In this document: in pieces, positions 28,014 through 39,988 of the stretch | How positions within the stretch are numbered: the stretch's first letter is position 1 | Layout of the letters: each line of letters starts with the position of its first letter | Assembly: GCF_004349105.1 (NCBI RefSeq) | Contig: NZ_SMLB01000005.1 | Location: forward strand, 186,001 to 250,000 | Direction of reading: 5' to 3' | Length of the DNA: 64,000 bases | Source: Jiangella aurantiaca | GTDB lineage: Bacteria; Actinomycetota; Actinomycetes; Jiangellales; Jiangellaceae | Made by a program: the position numbers and the translations under genes | Notes under the pieces: generated by a model | What the model was told of the DNA's origin: nothing | The model's input: only the letters and a program-made list of their open reading frames with translations | Databases searched by the model: none

Positions 28014-28733
28014 TCACCACCATGCTAGTGCTGTCGTCGTACCCGGCGTGACCTCGGTCAGCCCGCCGTCGCGGACCACCACACCGGACCGGTCGAGGGC
28101 CGCCGTCCACTGCTCCTGCGTCACCGGGACGAGACGCACCGGACACCCGGCCGCCGCCCACTCCCGGCGGCGCGCCGACGGCATCGCGTGCCAGGCGAGC
28201 TGGGCGGCGTGCCCGGCCTGGGCGGCCGCCTTGCCCGCCGTCATGGTCACCGCGGGGTTGACGGCGACGGCGAGCGCGGCGGGCGGTGGCGGGTCGCCGT
28301 CGACGGCGTCCGGCGCGTCCGCTGCCGGCTCGTCCGCCGCCTCGGTGCCGCCGACCTGCAACTTGCGCACCTCGCCGGGCAGGTCGCCGACGGGGCCGGG
28401 CAGCAGCGCCCGCACGCTGGCGCCGTCGTGCTCGACCCCGATGCCGGGCAGATCCTGCACCCGCCGCCAGTTGATGCCGCGGGACCGGCGCACCACCTTG
28501 CGGATCCAGCCGTCCTCGTACCGCCGGATCGCTGTCGCCCACGCCGGGTCGGCGTCGTCGGCGTAGGCCGCGTCGACCAGCCGGCCGACCGCCGTCGCGG
28601 CCGCCTCCAGCAGCGCCCGCCGGGTGGGCGGGTCGCCCTCCGGCGAGCCGGGCCGGGGCAGGTGGACGACGACCTGCATCGCCCACGCCTCCGGCCCGTC
28701 CGGCGGACGGCCCGCCGGTCCGGCGTCGCTCAC
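28014..28733 (-). CDS. PTH2-type peptidyl-tRNA hydrolase family protein
   Basis: 239-residue protein. Its C-terminal part has the Pth2 fold signature: [26 protein letters not shown], with the conserved Lys/Gln/His cluster at the start of the first helix, and a basic region later. The N-terminal about 120 residues ([40 protein letters not shown]) are an extension seen in actinobacterial members. It would release peptides from peptidyl-tRNA, although this subgroup is little studied. GTG start at 28733 overlaps the whiA stop (GTGA). Confidence 0.8.
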   Translation of the reverse strand: MSDAGPAGRPPDGPEAWAMQVVVHLPRPGSPEGDPPTRRALLEAAATAVGRLVDAAYADDADPAWATAIRRYEDGWIRKVVRRSRGINWRRVQDLPGIGVEHDGASVRALLPGPVGDLPGEVRKLQVGGTEAADEPAADAPDAVDGDPPPPAALAVAVNPAVTMTAGKAAAQAGHAAQLAWHAMPSARRREWAAAGCPVRLVPVTQEQWTAALDRSGVVVRDGGLTEVTPGTTTALAWW

Positions 28734-29710
28734 GGGCCGAGCATGTCCGGGGTGAGGCTCGCCTCGGTGTCGGGAATGCCTTCGTCGGCGGCCTTGCGGT
28801 CGGCCATGGCGAGCAGCCGCCGGATGCGGCCGGCCACGGCGTCCTTCGTCATCGGCGGGTCGGACAGCTGGCCCAGCTCCTCGAGGCTGGCCTGCTTGTT
28901 CTCCAGCCGGAGCAGGCCGGCCTGGCGGAGGTGGTCGGGTACGTCCTCGCCGAGGATCTCCAGCGCCCGCTCGACCCGCGCCCCCGCGGCGACGGCCGCC
29001 CGCGCGGACCGGCGCAGGTTGGCGTCGTCGAAGTTGGCCAGCCGGTTCGCCGTGGCCCGGACCTCGCGGCGCATGCGCCGTTCCTCCCAGGCCAGCACGC
29101 TGTCGTGCGCGCCCAGCCGGGTCAGCAGCGCGCCGATGGCGTCGCCGTCGCGCACCACCACGCGGTCGGTCCCCCGGACGTCGCGCGCCTTCGCCGAGAT
29201 CGCCAGCCGCCGGGCCGCCCCGACCAGCGCGAGCGCGGCCTCGGGCCCCGGGCAGGTCACCTCGAGCGCCGACGACCGGCCCGGCTCGGTGAGCGAGCCG
29301 TGCGCGAGGAACGCGCCCCGCCATGCCGCCTCGGCGTCGTGGTCGGCCCCGTTCACCACCTGCGGCGGCAGCCCGCGGACCGGCCGCCCGCTGCCGTCGA
29401 TCAGCCCCGTCTGCCGCGCCAGCCGCTCGCCGTCGCGCACCACGCGCACGACGTAACGGCTCCCCTTGCGCAGCCCACCGGCGGCGACCATCGCGAGGTC
29501 GCTGTCGTGGCCGAACACCTCCGCTATGTCACGTCGCAACCTGCGGGCCGCGACCCCCGTATCCAACTCGGCCTCGATGACGATCTTCCCACTGACGATG
29601 TGCAGGCCGCCGGCAAAGCGCAGCAGCGACGACACCTCAGCCTTACGGCAGCACGTCCTGGTCACCTCGAGGCGAGCCAGCTCGTCCTTCACGGATGCTG
29701 TCATCGCCAT
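28730..29710 (-). CDS. whiA: DNA-binding protein WhiA
   Basis: 326-residue WhiA, a developmental and division regulator in actinobacteria with a degenerate LAGLIDADG homing-endonuclease fold and a C-terminal helix-turn-helix. N-terminal [20 protein letters not shown], central [20 protein letters not shown] and the C-terminal [30 protein letters not shown] are clear. The ATG at 29710 ([11 protein letters not shown]) is the family start. Downstream of yvcK with the hairpin repeat between them. Confidence 0.96.
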   Translation of the reverse strand: MAMTASVKDELARLEVTRTCCRKAEVSSLLRFAGGLHIVSGKIVIEAELDTGVAARRLRRDIAEVFGHDSDLAMVAAGGLRKGSRYVVRVVRDGERLARQTGLIDGSGRPVRGLPPQVVNGADHDAEAAWRGAFLAHGSLTEPGRSSALEVTCPGPEAALALVGAARRLAISAKARDVRGTDRVVVRDGDAIGALLTRLGAHDSVLAWEERRMRREVRATANRLANFDDANLRRSARAAVAAGARVERALEILGEDVPDHLRQAGLLRLENKQASLEELGQLSDPPMTKDAVAGRIRRLLAMADRKAADEGIPDTEASLTPDMLGP

Positions 29711-29808
29711 GCCGTGATCCTGCCACACCGGACGGCCCGTCCGGTGACGGTCACGGCATGCCGGACGACGGCGGTCCGGCCCGGCGCTGGTCGCAGCCCC
29801 ACCACCGA

Positions 29809-29880
29809 GTTGATCTTGGAGTAATCGTGGAATTGATCGGACATTTCGGCCCCTAACTCGACGATTACTCCAAGATCAAC
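29809..29880. repeat. Hairpin repeat, GTTGATCTTGGA family, copy A
   Basis: A perfect 20-bp inverted repeat: left arm 29809-29828 begins GTTGATCTTGGAGTAAT, right arm 29861-29880 is its exact complement, loop 32 bp. The outer 14 bases are shared with copies B and C; the inner arm and loop differ. Located downstream of yvcK. Confidence 0.85.
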
Positions 29881-29920
29881 GCGAGACCGGGGCAACGATG
29901 CCGCTGATGCGGAGCCGGCC

Positions 29921-30937
29921 TCAACGCCAGGGGCCGATGCCGCCGCTGCCGAGCGTCTGGGCATAGGTGTGACCCAGGCGGACGGGGTCATGCTGGGCGG
30001 TGCCGTCGCCCTTCGCGACGTCGGCGACGACGAGCTCGGCGCCCATCTCGCCGGCGATGCGGCGCAGCAGCTTCTCGTCCGGGCAGGACCGCCGCTCGGC
30101 GATGACGAGGTCCAGCCGCAGGTCCGGCGCGTACGCCGCGAGCACCTCCAGGTGCATCTCCGGGGTGAAGCCGGTGGTCTCGCCACCCTCCTCCGAGAGG
30201 TTGAGCGTCACCGCCCGCCGCGCGGACGTCGTGACCAGCGCGTCGCGGATCTCGGGGACCAGCAGGTGCGGGACGACGCTGCTGAACCAGGAGCCGGGGC
30301 CGAGCACCACCCAGTCGGCGTCGGCGATGGCCTCCAGGGCCTCCGGGCAGGCCGGCGGGTTCTCCGGCACCAGGCAGACGGCGGCGATGTCGCCGTCCGT
30401 GGTGGCCACCTCGTGTTGCCCGCTGACGGTGGAGATCTCGCGCGGCGCGCCGGGTTCCGCGACCGGCCGCCCGACCAGCGCCTCGATGGTCAGCGGGACC
30501 AGCGCCATCGGCAGCACCCGGCCCTGGGCGCCGAGCAGCCGGCCGACCCAGTCCAGGCCCTCGACGTGGCCGCCGAGCAGCTCCCACAACGCGACGATGA
30601 GCAGGTTGCCGGCCGCGTGGTTGTGCAGTTCGCCGCCGCTGAGGAACCGGTGCTGCAGCACCCGCGCCCAAGTGCGGCCCCAGTCGTCGTCGCCGCAGAG
30701 GGCCGCGAGCGCCATGCGGAGGTCGCCGGGCGGCAGCACGCCCAGCTCCTCGCGCAGCCGGCCGCTGGAGCCGCCGTCGTCGGCGACGGTGACGACGGCG
30801 GTCAGCCGCCCCGCCATGCGCCGCAGCGCCGACAGCGACGCCGCGAGTCCGTGCCCGCCGCCGAGGGCCACGACCTTCGGGCCGGCGAGCCGGCCGCGGG
30901 CGACGCCGCCCGCTGTGCCCGTGAATGGTTCTGTCAT
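29921..30937 (-). CDS. yvcK: YvcK/CofD-like gluconeogenesis factor
   Basis: 338-residue protein of the YvcK (GlmR) family, needed for growth on gluconeogenic carbon sources and for peptidoglycan precursor supply in other bacteria; it binds UDP-sugars. The start VVALGGGHGLAASLSALRRM and TVADDGGSSGRLREELGVLPPGD are diagnostic, as is WVVLGPGSWFSSVVPHLLVP. The ATG overlaps the rapZ stop (ATGA), the standard rapZ-yvcK-whiA order. Confidence 0.96.
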   Translation of the reverse strand: MTEPFTGTAGGVARGRLAGPKVVALGGGHGLAASLSALRRMAGRLTAVVTVADDGGSSGRLREELGVLPPGDLRMALAALCGDDDWGRTWARVLQHRFLSGGELHNHAAGNLLIVALWELLGGHVEGLDWVGRLLGAQGRVLPMALVPLTIEALVGRPVAEPGAPREISTVSGQHEVATTDGDIAAVCLVPENPPACPEALEAIADADWVVLGPGSWFSSVVPHLLVPEIRDALVTTSARRAVTLNLSEEGGETTGFTPEMHLEVLAAYAPDLRLDLVIAERRSCPDEKLLRRIAGEMGAELVVADVAKGDGTAQHDPVRLGHTYAQTLGSGGIGPWR

Positions 30938-31821
30938 TCCCGTCCGAGATCGCGATGGACCACGAGGGTCTCGATGCCCTGTTTGCGCAGCCGCTGCGCG
31001 AGCGCCTCGCTCATCGAGACGCTGCGGTGCTTGCCGCCGGTGCAGCCGATGCCGATGGTGACGAACCGCTTGCCCTCGTGCAGGTAGCCGGGCGCCACCA
31101 TGGCGACCAGCTCGCTGTAGTGCTCGAGGAAGTCCTCGGCCCCGGTCTGCGCCAGCACGTAGTCGCTGACCTCGATGTCCTGACCGTTCTGCGGGCGCAG
31201 GTGCGGCACCCAGTGCGGGTTGGGCAGGAAGCGCATGTCGGCGACCATGTCGGCGTCCACCGGCAGACCGTACTTGAAACCGAACGAGATGACGATGGCC
31301 CGCAGCCCGGTCTCCTCGGGCGTGGAGAACGCCGACCGCACCCGCCCGGCCAGCTCGTGCGGGTTGAGCAGCGAGGTGTCGATGACGACGTCGGCGGCGA
31401 CCCGCAGCGACGCCAGCTCCTCGCGCTCGCGCTCGATGGCCTCGAGGATGCGGCCGCCGCCCTGCAGCGGGTGCGGCCGGCGCGCGGACTCGAAGCGGCG
31501 GACGAGCGCTTCGTTGCCGGCCTCGAGGAACAGCACCGTCGGGCGGTAGCCCTGCTCGGTGAGGCGGTCGAGCGCTCCGCGCAGCTCGCCGAAGAACACG
31601 CCGCCGCGGACGTCGGCGACGACGGCGACGCGGCGCAGGTCGGTGCGCTGGGTGACGGTGGTGACGAGGTCCATCAGCAGCGACGGCGGCAGGTTGTCGA
31701 CGACGAACCAGCCGATGTCGTCGAGGGCTGCCGTCGCCGCCGTCTTGCCGGCGCCGGACATTCCGGTGACCAGGAGCAGCTCGAGCTTCTCCGAGGCCTC
31801 CGGTCGGCCCTGGTGGTTCAT
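30934..31821 (-). CDS. rapZ: RNase adapter RapZ / P-loop nucleotide-binding protein
   Basis: 295-residue protein of the RapZ (YvcJ) family. Walker A VTGMSGAGKTAATAALDD is at residues about 18-35, the second conserved block ADVRGGVFFGELRGALDRL follows, and the C-terminal VTIGIGCTGGKHRSVSMSEALAQRL is the family signature. In E. coli it controls glmS sRNA decay; in Gram-positives its role is less clear. Part of the uvrC-rapZ-yvcK-whiA cluster. Confidence 0.96.
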   Translation of the reverse strand: MNHQGRPEASEKLELLLVTGMSGAGKTAATAALDDIGWFVVDNLPPSLLMDLVTTVTQRTDLRRVAVVADVRGGVFFGELRGALDRLTEQGYRPTVLFLEAGNEALVRRFESARRPHPLQGGGRILEAIEREREELASLRVAADVVIDTSLLNPHELAGRVRSAFSTPEETGLRAIVISFGFKYGLPVDADMVADMRFLPNPHWVPHLRPQNGQDIEVSDYVLAQTGAEDFLEHYSELVAMVAPGYLHEGKRFVTIGIGCTGGKHRSVSMSEALAQRLRKQGIETLVVHRDLGRE

Positions 31822-31900
31822 GGTGCGATCCCCTTGTGCGGTGCGGCGGTGGATGTTCAGTTGTCGGGCGCCTCCGGCGAGCGACCGTGGCCGGTGCTGG

Positions 31901-33904
31901 TCACGAGTCGAGTATCTCGCCGGTTGCGGTGTTCACGGCCGGCACGGCCGGGCGCTCCGCCAGCGCGTCGACCACCGCCTGCGCCGTCGCAGGACCGAAG
32001 CCGGGGACCTCCGCGATCTGCTCCATGGTTGCAGCTCGGAGCCGTTTCAGCGACCCGAACCTGGTCATCAGCGCCTTACGCCTTGCGGGCCCCAGACCGG
32101 GCACGCCGTCGAGCAGGCTGTCGACCATGGAGGTGGAGCGGCGCTGCCGGTGGAACGTGATGGCGAACCGGTGCGCTTCGTCCCTTACCCGCTGCAGCAG
32201 ATACAAGCCCTCGCTGGTGCGCGGCATGATGATCGGGTGGTCGGAGTCGGGCGGCCACACCTCCTCCAGGCGCTTGGCCAGCCCGACGACGGGGATGTCG
32301 CTGACGCCCGCCTCGTCCATGGCCTGCCGGGCCGCGTTGACCTGCGGCTGGCCGCCGTCGACGACGACCAGCCCGGGCGCGTAGGCGAACTTGCGCGGCC
32401 GGCCGGTCTCGGGGTCGATGCCCGGCCGCAGCTCCGGCCCGGCGGGGGCGGCCGCGCTGCCGCCGTCGGGAGCGGGCTCGTCCTGGTCGGCCTGGGGCGA
32501 CTCGCGCAGCCGGCGGAACCGGCGGGTCAGCACCTCGCGGATGGCGGCGACGTCGTCGGTGCCGCCCTGCTCGCCGCGGACGGTGAACTTGCGGTACTCG
32601 CTCTTGCGCGGCAGGCCGTCCTCGAACACCACCATGGAGCCGACGACTTCGGTGCCGGCCAGGTTGGAGATGTCGTAGCACTCGATGCGCAGCGGCGGCT
32701 CGTCCAGCTCGAGGGTGTCCTGGATCTCCTCCAGCGCCCGGCTGCGGGTGGTGAGGTCGCTGGCCCGCTTCGTCTTGTGGAGGTTGAGCGCCTGCTTGGC
32801 GTTGGCGGCGACCGTCTGCAGCAGCGCCCGCTTGTCGCCTCGCTGCGGCACCCGGATCTCGACGCGGCCGCCGCGCAGCTCGGTGAGCAGCTCCGTGAGG
32901 GCGGCGGCCTCCTCGGGGTCGTCGGGCAGCGCTGGAACGAGGATCTCGCGCGGCACCGACTCGCCGCCCAGCTCGCCGTAGAGCTGCAGCAGGAACCGCT
33001 CGACCAGCTCGCCGGCCGGCGCGTCGTCGGCCTTGTCGGCGACCCAGCCGCGCTGCCCGCGGATGCGGCCGCCGCGCACGTAGAAGACCTGGACGGCGAC
33101 CTCGAGGGGGTCGTCGGCGAGCGCGACGACGTCGGCGTCGGTGCCGTCGCCGAGCACGACGGCGTTGGCCTCCATGGCGCGGTCGAGCGCGGCGATGTCG
33201 TCGCGCAGCCGGGCGGCCCGCTCGAAGTCGAGCTCCGCCGCGGCGGCCTTCATCTCCTTCTCCAGCCGCCGGATGTAGCCCGTCGTCTTGCCCTCGAGGA
33301 ACGAGACGAGGTCGTCGGCGATCTCGCGGTGCTCGTCGGCGTCGACCCGGCCGACGCACGGCGCGGAGCACTTGCCGATGTAGCCGAGCAGGCACGGCCG
33401 GCCGATCTGCCGGGACCGGTTGAACACGCCCTTGGAGCAGCTGCGCACCGGGAAAACGCGCAGCAGCTGGTCGAGCGACTCGCGGATGGCCCACGCGTGG
33501 GCGTAGGGGCCGAAGTAGCGGACGCCGCGCTTCTTCGCGCCGCGCATGACCATGGCCCGCGGGTACTCCTCGTTCAGCGTGACCGCGAGGTACGGGTACG
33601 ACTTGTCGTCGCGGTAACGGACGTTGAACCGCGGGTCGAACTCCTTGATCCAGGAGTACTCCAGCTGCAGCGCCTCGACCTCGTTGCGCACCACCGTCCA
33701 CTCGACCTTGGCCGCGGTGGTGACCATGGCGAACGTGCGCGGGTGCAGCGCGGAGAGGTCCTGGAAGTACGACGACAACCGCGCGCGCAGGCTCTTGGCC
33801 TTGCCGACGTAGATGACCCGGCCGTGGGCGTCGCTGAAGCGGTAGACCCCGGGCTCCACCGGGATCGACCCCGGGGCCGGTCGGTATGTCGTCGGATCGG
33901 CCAC
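31901..33904 (-). CDS. uvrC: Excinuclease ABC subunit C
   Basis: 667-residue UvrC, the nuclease making both incisions in nucleotide excision repair. GIY-YIG domain at residues about 15-95 ([39 protein letters not shown]), Cys-containing [24 protein letters not shown], a UvrB-interacting UVR motif near 215, RNase H-like domain ([35 protein letters not shown]) and C-terminal helix-hairpin-helix pairs. A short acidic/Pro insertion ([17 protein letters not shown]) interrupts the RNase H part. The GTG start at 33904 is supported by a promoter whose -10 lies seven bases upstream, predicting leaderless mRNA. Confidence 0.95.
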   Translation of the reverse strand: MADPTTYRPAPGSIPVEPGVYRFSDAHGRVIYVGKAKSLRARLSSYFQDLSALHPRTFAMVTTAAKVEWTVVRNEVEALQLEYSWIKEFDPRFNVRYRDDKSYPYLAVTLNEEYPRAMVMRGAKKRGVRYFGPYAHAWAIRESLDQLLRVFPVRSCSKGVFNRSRQIGRPCLLGYIGKCSAPCVGRVDADEHREIADDLVSFLEGKTTGYIRRLEKEMKAAAAELDFERAARLRDDIAALDRAMEANAVVLGDGTDADVVALADDPLEVAVQVFYVRGGRIRGQRGWVADKADDAPAGELVERFLLQLYGELGGESVPREILVPALPDDPEEAAALTELLTELRGGRVEIRVPQRGDKRALLQTVAANAKQALNLHKTKRASDLTTRSRALEEIQDTLELDEPPLRIECYDISNLAGTEVVGSMVVFEDGLPRKSEYRKFTVRGEQGGTDDVAAIREVLTRRFRRLRESPQADQDEPAPDGGSAAAPAGPELRPGIDPETGRPRKFAYAPGLVVVDGGQPQVNAARQAMDEAGVSDIPVVGLAKRLEEVWPPDSDHPIIMPRTSEGLYLLQRVRDEAHRFAITFHRQRRSTSMVDSLLDGVPGLGPARRKALMTRFGSLKRLRAATMEQIAEVPGFGPATAQAVVDALAERPAVPAVNTATGEILDS

Positions 33905-33911
33905 GACTGAC

Positions 33912-33934
33912 AGCCTATGACCTCGCACCGACGA
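33912..33934 (-). promoter_or_regulatory. PafBC/RecA-NDp-type promoter of uvrC
   Basis: Minus strand TCGTCGGTG (33934-33926), eight bases, then TAGGCT (33917-33912). This matches TTGTCRGTG-N8-TAnnnT, the LexA-independent DNA-damage promoter described in mycobacteria, at 8 of 9 plus 3 of 3 fixed positions. The -10 ends seven bases before the GTG. Confidence 0.65.
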
Positions 33935-34114
33935 AGTCGGCATGGCGGCCTTCGCCGTGGGCGTGACCTTCGGTCGACCGGCAATGTGCGGCGATGTGCC
34001 GACAATTCTCACACCTCCCTCGGCCGATCAGCGGAACAAATCGGAATCGCAATGATCCGTTCGCCGGCCGGAACTATGTTCGGGGCACCTTCGAGACAGG
34101 GCGGGAGGCATGGA

Positions 34115-34963
34115 ATGCCCACATCTGTGCGAACAGAGAATTTCGTCGACCAACTCGGCGACTCGTTCAGCCGACTAGGATCCGACATCGGCGACTTCGT
34201 GCCGCGCCTGGTGGTCGCGCTACTACTACTGCTGGTCGGGCACTGGGTCGCGAAGCTGATCCGGCGACTGCTGACGGCCGGGTTGAACAAGATCGGCGCG
34301 GGCCGGCTGACCGAGGCCGCCGGCCTCGAGAACACGCTGCGCCAGGCGGGTACCAGCGGAGTGGCGCTGATCGGCCAGGTCGCCTATTTCCTCATCTTCA
34401 TCATCTTCGTGCAGATCGCCGCGGAAGTGCTGGAGATCGACGAACTCACGTCGATGCTGAATCTGCTCATCGCGTATCTGCCGCTGGTGGCCGTCGCACT
34501 TCTGGTGCTGTTCGTGGCCGCTGCGATCGCGAATTGGGCGGCGAATGTCGTCCGGCCGTTCGCGGAGAGCCGGAACATGAGCTGGGTCAGCAGCGCCGTG
34601 CGTATCGGCGTGCTGATCATCGGAATCCTGGCCGCGTTCGACACACTGAACTTCGCACCGTCGGTGACGTCGAAGATCGAGAACACGCTGCTGCAGTACC
34701 TGCCGCTGGCGATCCTGGCCGCGGCGACGATCGCGTTCGGCGTGGGCGGCATCAACACCGCCCGCGAGTGGTGGAAGAAGCTGTCGCCGTCGACCTTCGG
34801 CTCCCCCATGGGCCGCACCGCAACGGCGTCCGCGCACGGCTCCCCGGCAGCCGGCGCGCCGGCATCCGGCGCGCCGGGTTCGGCCGCTCCCGCCGACCCG
34901 CCCGGCCCGTCGCTGTTCGGCGACGAGGAGCCACCGCCCACGGAGCCGCGCCCCGGCGCCTGA
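34115..34963 (+). CDS. Small-conductance channel-like membrane protein (conserved TM helix)
   Basis: 282-residue membrane protein with about five hydrophobic helices: PRLVVALLLLLVGHWVAKLI, VAYFLIFIIFVQIAAEVLEI, LIAYLPLVAVALLVLFVAAA and two later ones. The repeated 'conserved TM helix' motif (helix followed by LIRRLLTAGLNKIG) resembles proteins related to mechanosensitive MscS channels, but no MscS beta domain is present. The C-terminal 70 residues are an Ala/Pro-rich tail. The ATG at 34115 has GGGAGG seven bases upstream. A strong terminator hairpin follows. Confidence 0.8.
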   Translation: MPTSVRTENFVDQLGDSFSRLGSDIGDFVPRLVVALLLLLVGHWVAKLIRRLLTAGLNKIGAGRLTEAAGLENTLRQAGTSGVALIGQVAYFLIFIIFVQIAAEVLEIDELTSMLNLLIAYLPLVAVALLVLFVAAAIANWAANVVRPFAESRNMSWVSSAVRIGVLIIGILAAFDTLNFAPSVTSKIENTLLQYLPLAILAAATIAFGVGGINTAREWWKKLSPSTFGSPMGRTATASAHGSPAAGAPASGAPGSAAPADPPGPSLFGDEEPPPTEPRPGA

Positions 34964-34983
34964 CGCCGTGCGACTCCCCTGAC

Positions 34984-35031
34984 GCCGCACCCGGCCGCCG
35001 GTTCACCCCGTTCGCACCGGCCGGGTGCGGC
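34984..35031 (+). terminator. Hairpin terminator after the membrane protein
   Basis: GCCGCACCCGGCCG (34984-34997) and its exact complement (35018-35031) form a perfect 14-bp stem with a 20-base loop, 21 bp after the stop codon. No U-tract. Confidence 0.65.
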
Positions 35032-35062
35032 CCCGTCAGCCCCCTGCAGATCAGCATCGAGC

Positions 35063-35133
35063 GTTGATCTTGGAGTTGTTCGGCTCAAGCGTCCGATTTG
35101 CCCGATAGATGGCCGAACAATTCCAAGATCAAC
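35063..35133. repeat. Hairpin repeat, GTTGATCTTGGA family, copy B
   Basis: 22-bp arms starting GTTGATCTTGGAGTTGTTCG (35063-35084) and their complement (35112-35133) with one G-T position, loop 27 bases. Copy C at 36209 is the same 71-base element in the same orientation with two differences. Lies downstream of the DUF559 gene. Confidence 0.9.
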
Positions 35134-35180
35134 CGGTGCGTGGTGCAGGCGCCTGATCACCGAGCCACGTCGAGCCGAGG

Positions 35181-36098
35181 TCAGCCAAGTCGGCGGCGTT
35201 GGCGGTCGAGCGCGCGTCGAATGCGAGCGCACAGCTGTGCCGGGTGAGCGATGTCGGCGGCGGTGACGCGGACAACCTCCCAGCCGTGATCGCGGAGCAC
35301 CTCATCTCGGCCGACGTCCGCACGCCAGCGTTCGGCGTTCGTCCGATGGACGTCGCCCTCGTACTGGATGGCGAGCCTGACGTCCGCATAAGCGAGGTCC
35401 GGGCGGCCGATCCAGCCGCCGCGCTCGTCCGATAGGTCTGGGTTGACCGCGGGCTCGGGCAGATTCCCAGCCACGAGCACCAAGCGCAACCGGGTCTCCT
35501 GCGGCGAGTCCACCCGGTCCCGGACCAGCCTCGCCAGCGACCGTGCCCGGACGATCCCGCGCCGCCGGCGCGCGACGTCCGCGGACTCCACGAGGCGGTC
35601 GCAGGTGGTCAGCCCGCGCCGCACCATCGCGTCGCCCACAACGACGAGTTCGACGTCGCCGAGCGTCAGCGACAGGTCCAGCCACGTGCGCTCCGGCGTC
35701 GTGACCCGCAGACCCCGATGCACGGTCACATCGTCCAGACCGAGACCTTCGTGAGGTTCGAGCCCGGGCCGCCGCCGCGGCACCGTTCCCGGCGGGACGA
35801 TGACCTGCACGTCGGCCGGCGGCGCGACCGGTAGCCCGAACCAGGCCGCCGCCGTCGCACCGTACAACGCGGCGTCAGCGGGCAACGCCAGCAGCCACGC
35901 CCGTACCCGCCGGTCGCCGTCCACATCGAGTTCGCGCTCGGCATAGACACCCCGATGCAGGCGGACGTACCCGGGCCCGCACAGACGGTCCTTGGTGACA
36001 CCGGCGGCTCGTGCGGCGCCGTACGTGAACCCGGCGCCGGCCAGCCGCTCGGGAACCGGCTGCGTCCGGCGGCCGGGGCCGTATCGCCTGTACCGCAC
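35181..36098 (-). CDS. AbiEi-like and DUF559 nuclease-fold protein
   Basis: 305 residues from the GTG at 36098 (325 if a TTG at 36158 is used; neither has a good ribosome site). The N-terminal part resembles the AbiEi antitoxin-type winged helix (FTYGAARAAGVTKDRLCGPG, VRLHRGVYAERELD). The C-terminal part is a DUF559/Vsr-like restriction-endonuclease fold: GRPDLAYADVRLAIQYEGD with candidate catalytic Asp and Glu, then a helix and VLRDHGWEVVRVTAADI. Such proteins are numerous in actinobacteria; biological role unproven. No toxin partner is beside it. It is bounded on both sides by direct copies of a hairpin repeat. Confidence 0.8.
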   Translation of the reverse strand: MRYRRYGPGRRTQPVPERLAGAGFTYGAARAAGVTKDRLCGPGYVRLHRGVYAERELDVDGDRRVRAWLLALPADAALYGATAAAWFGLPVAPPADVQVIVPPGTVPRRRPGLEPHEGLGLDDVTVHRGLRVTTPERTWLDLSLTLGDVELVVVGDAMVRRGLTTCDRLVESADVARRRRGIVRARSLARLVRDRVDSPQETRLRLVLVAGNLPEPAVNPDLSDERGGWIGRPDLAYADVRLAIQYEGDVHRTNAERWRADVGRDEVLRDHGWEVVRVTAADIAHPAQLCARIRRALDRQRRRLG

Positions 36099-36208
36099 GC
36101 GCCCACGATCGTCCTGTCCTGCCGTCGCCGCAGCGGACGAACGCCGAAATGTGGACAACTCCCGCGGTGGCCATCACGTGTGGATAGACCCACCGCCGTT
36201 CTGACCCT

Positions 36209-36279
36209 GTTGATCTTGGAGTTGTTCGGCTCAGGCGTCCGATTTGCCCGATAGATGGCCGAACAACTCCAAGATCAAC
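36209..36279. repeat. Hairpin repeat, GTTGATCTTGGA family, copy C
   Basis: Perfect 22-bp inverted repeat (36209-36230 and 36258-36279), 27-base loop TCAGGCGTCCGATTTGCCCG and seven more bases. Near-identical to copy B in the same orientation; similarity extends beyond the right arm into CCGGTG. Located upstream of the DUF559 gene. Confidence 0.9.
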
Positions 36280-36319
36280 CGGTGGGTGGGCGAGCTGGGG
36301 CCGGCTGCCGGCGGGGCGG

Positions 36320-36889
36320 TCAGCCGGCGAGGATCTGGTCGCCCTCGACGACGATCGCGACCGGCGGCAGCGGCTGCTCGGCCGGGCCGTTCACGACCGA
36401 GCCGTCGGTGACGCTGAACCGGCTGCCGTGGCAGTCGCAGGTGATCAGGCCCTCGGCGACCGTCGTGACCGCGCACCCCTGGTGCGTGCACGTGCTGCTG
36501 TAGGCGACGAACGTGCCTGCGGCCGGCTGCGCCACCACGACGCCGGGGCCGTGCAGGACGATCCCGCCGCCCACCGGCACCTCGGCGGTGGTGGTGAGCG
36601 CCTCACCGCCCGGCTCCCCCGCCGGCGTCGACGGTTCACCGCTCGGCGAGGCCGGCTCGCTCGGGGTCGTGGCGTCGGCGCCGGCGTCGGTGCTCTCGGT
36701 GTCGGGTTCGGCGCTCGCCGACGGCGCGCCGCCCGTGCTCGGCTCGTCGTCGCCGCACGCCGCCAGCAGGCCCGCGACGCCGACGGCGCCCATGCCCATC
36801 AGCGCGGTTCGCCGGCCGATGCACCGGCCGCAGGCCACGTGCCCATCATCGCTCTCCTGCGTCAGGGTTGCCGCGTGGTGATGATCCAT
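36320..36889 (-). CDS. Tat-exported Rieske [2Fe-2S] lipoprotein
   Basis: 189-residue protein. The N-terminal region carries a twin arginine (GRRTALMG) and lipobox LLAAC with Cys45 as the lipid site, so export as a folded lipoprotein is predicted. An acidic Ser/Thr/Pro linker spans about 46-98. The Rieske domain has CTHQGC (Cys134, His136, Cys139) and CDCHG (Cys151, Cys153, His154): cluster ligands Cys134/His136/Cys151/His154 and a likely disulfide 139-153. The partner is unknown; QcrA-like electron transfer at the membrane surface is plausible. An odd CGRC pair precedes the twin arginine. The ATG at 36889 follows GAGAGG. Confidence 0.9.
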   Translation of the reverse strand: MDHHHAATLTQESDDGHVACGRCIGRRTALMGMGAVGVAGLLAACGDDEPSTGGAPSASAEPDTESTDAGADATTPSEPASPSGEPSTPAGEPGGEALTTTAEVPVGGGIVLHGPGVVVAQPAAGTFVAYSSTCTHQGCAVTTVAEGLITCDCHGSRFSVTDGSVVNGPAEQPLPPVAIVVEGDQILAG

Positions 36890-36937
36890 CGATCGCCTCT
36901 CCGTGTCAGCTGCGTCTGAGCGGCCGACGGCGCCAAG

Positions 36938-36982
36938 CATCCGCCGGCTCGCCGCAGTGTCAACGACCGGCGCCGGCGGATG
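36938..36982 (-). terminator. Possible terminator hairpin after uvrA
   Basis: CATCCGCCGGC (36938-36948) and GCCGGCGGATG (36972-36982) are exact complements with a 23-base loop, about 80 bp after the uvrA stop. Without a U-tract the call is tentative. Confidence 0.4.
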
Positions 36983-37064
36983 GCTCCGTCGCCGGCCGCA
37001 GCCACCGCTCACGTCTGGTTCTACGGACCGGCCGGCCGGATGGATTGCACCACACCCCGATGGT

Positions 37065-39929
<2,865 letters not shown>

Positions 39930-39988
39930 GGGACCCCGTGGACTCCGGTATCAGTGGTGGCGCAGTGGACAGGTGTACGGCTCATAGC

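Noticed and set aside
31559-33910. 783-codon plus-strand open frame over uvrC
   Set aside because: Antisense to uvrC, which has all family domains and its own promoter.
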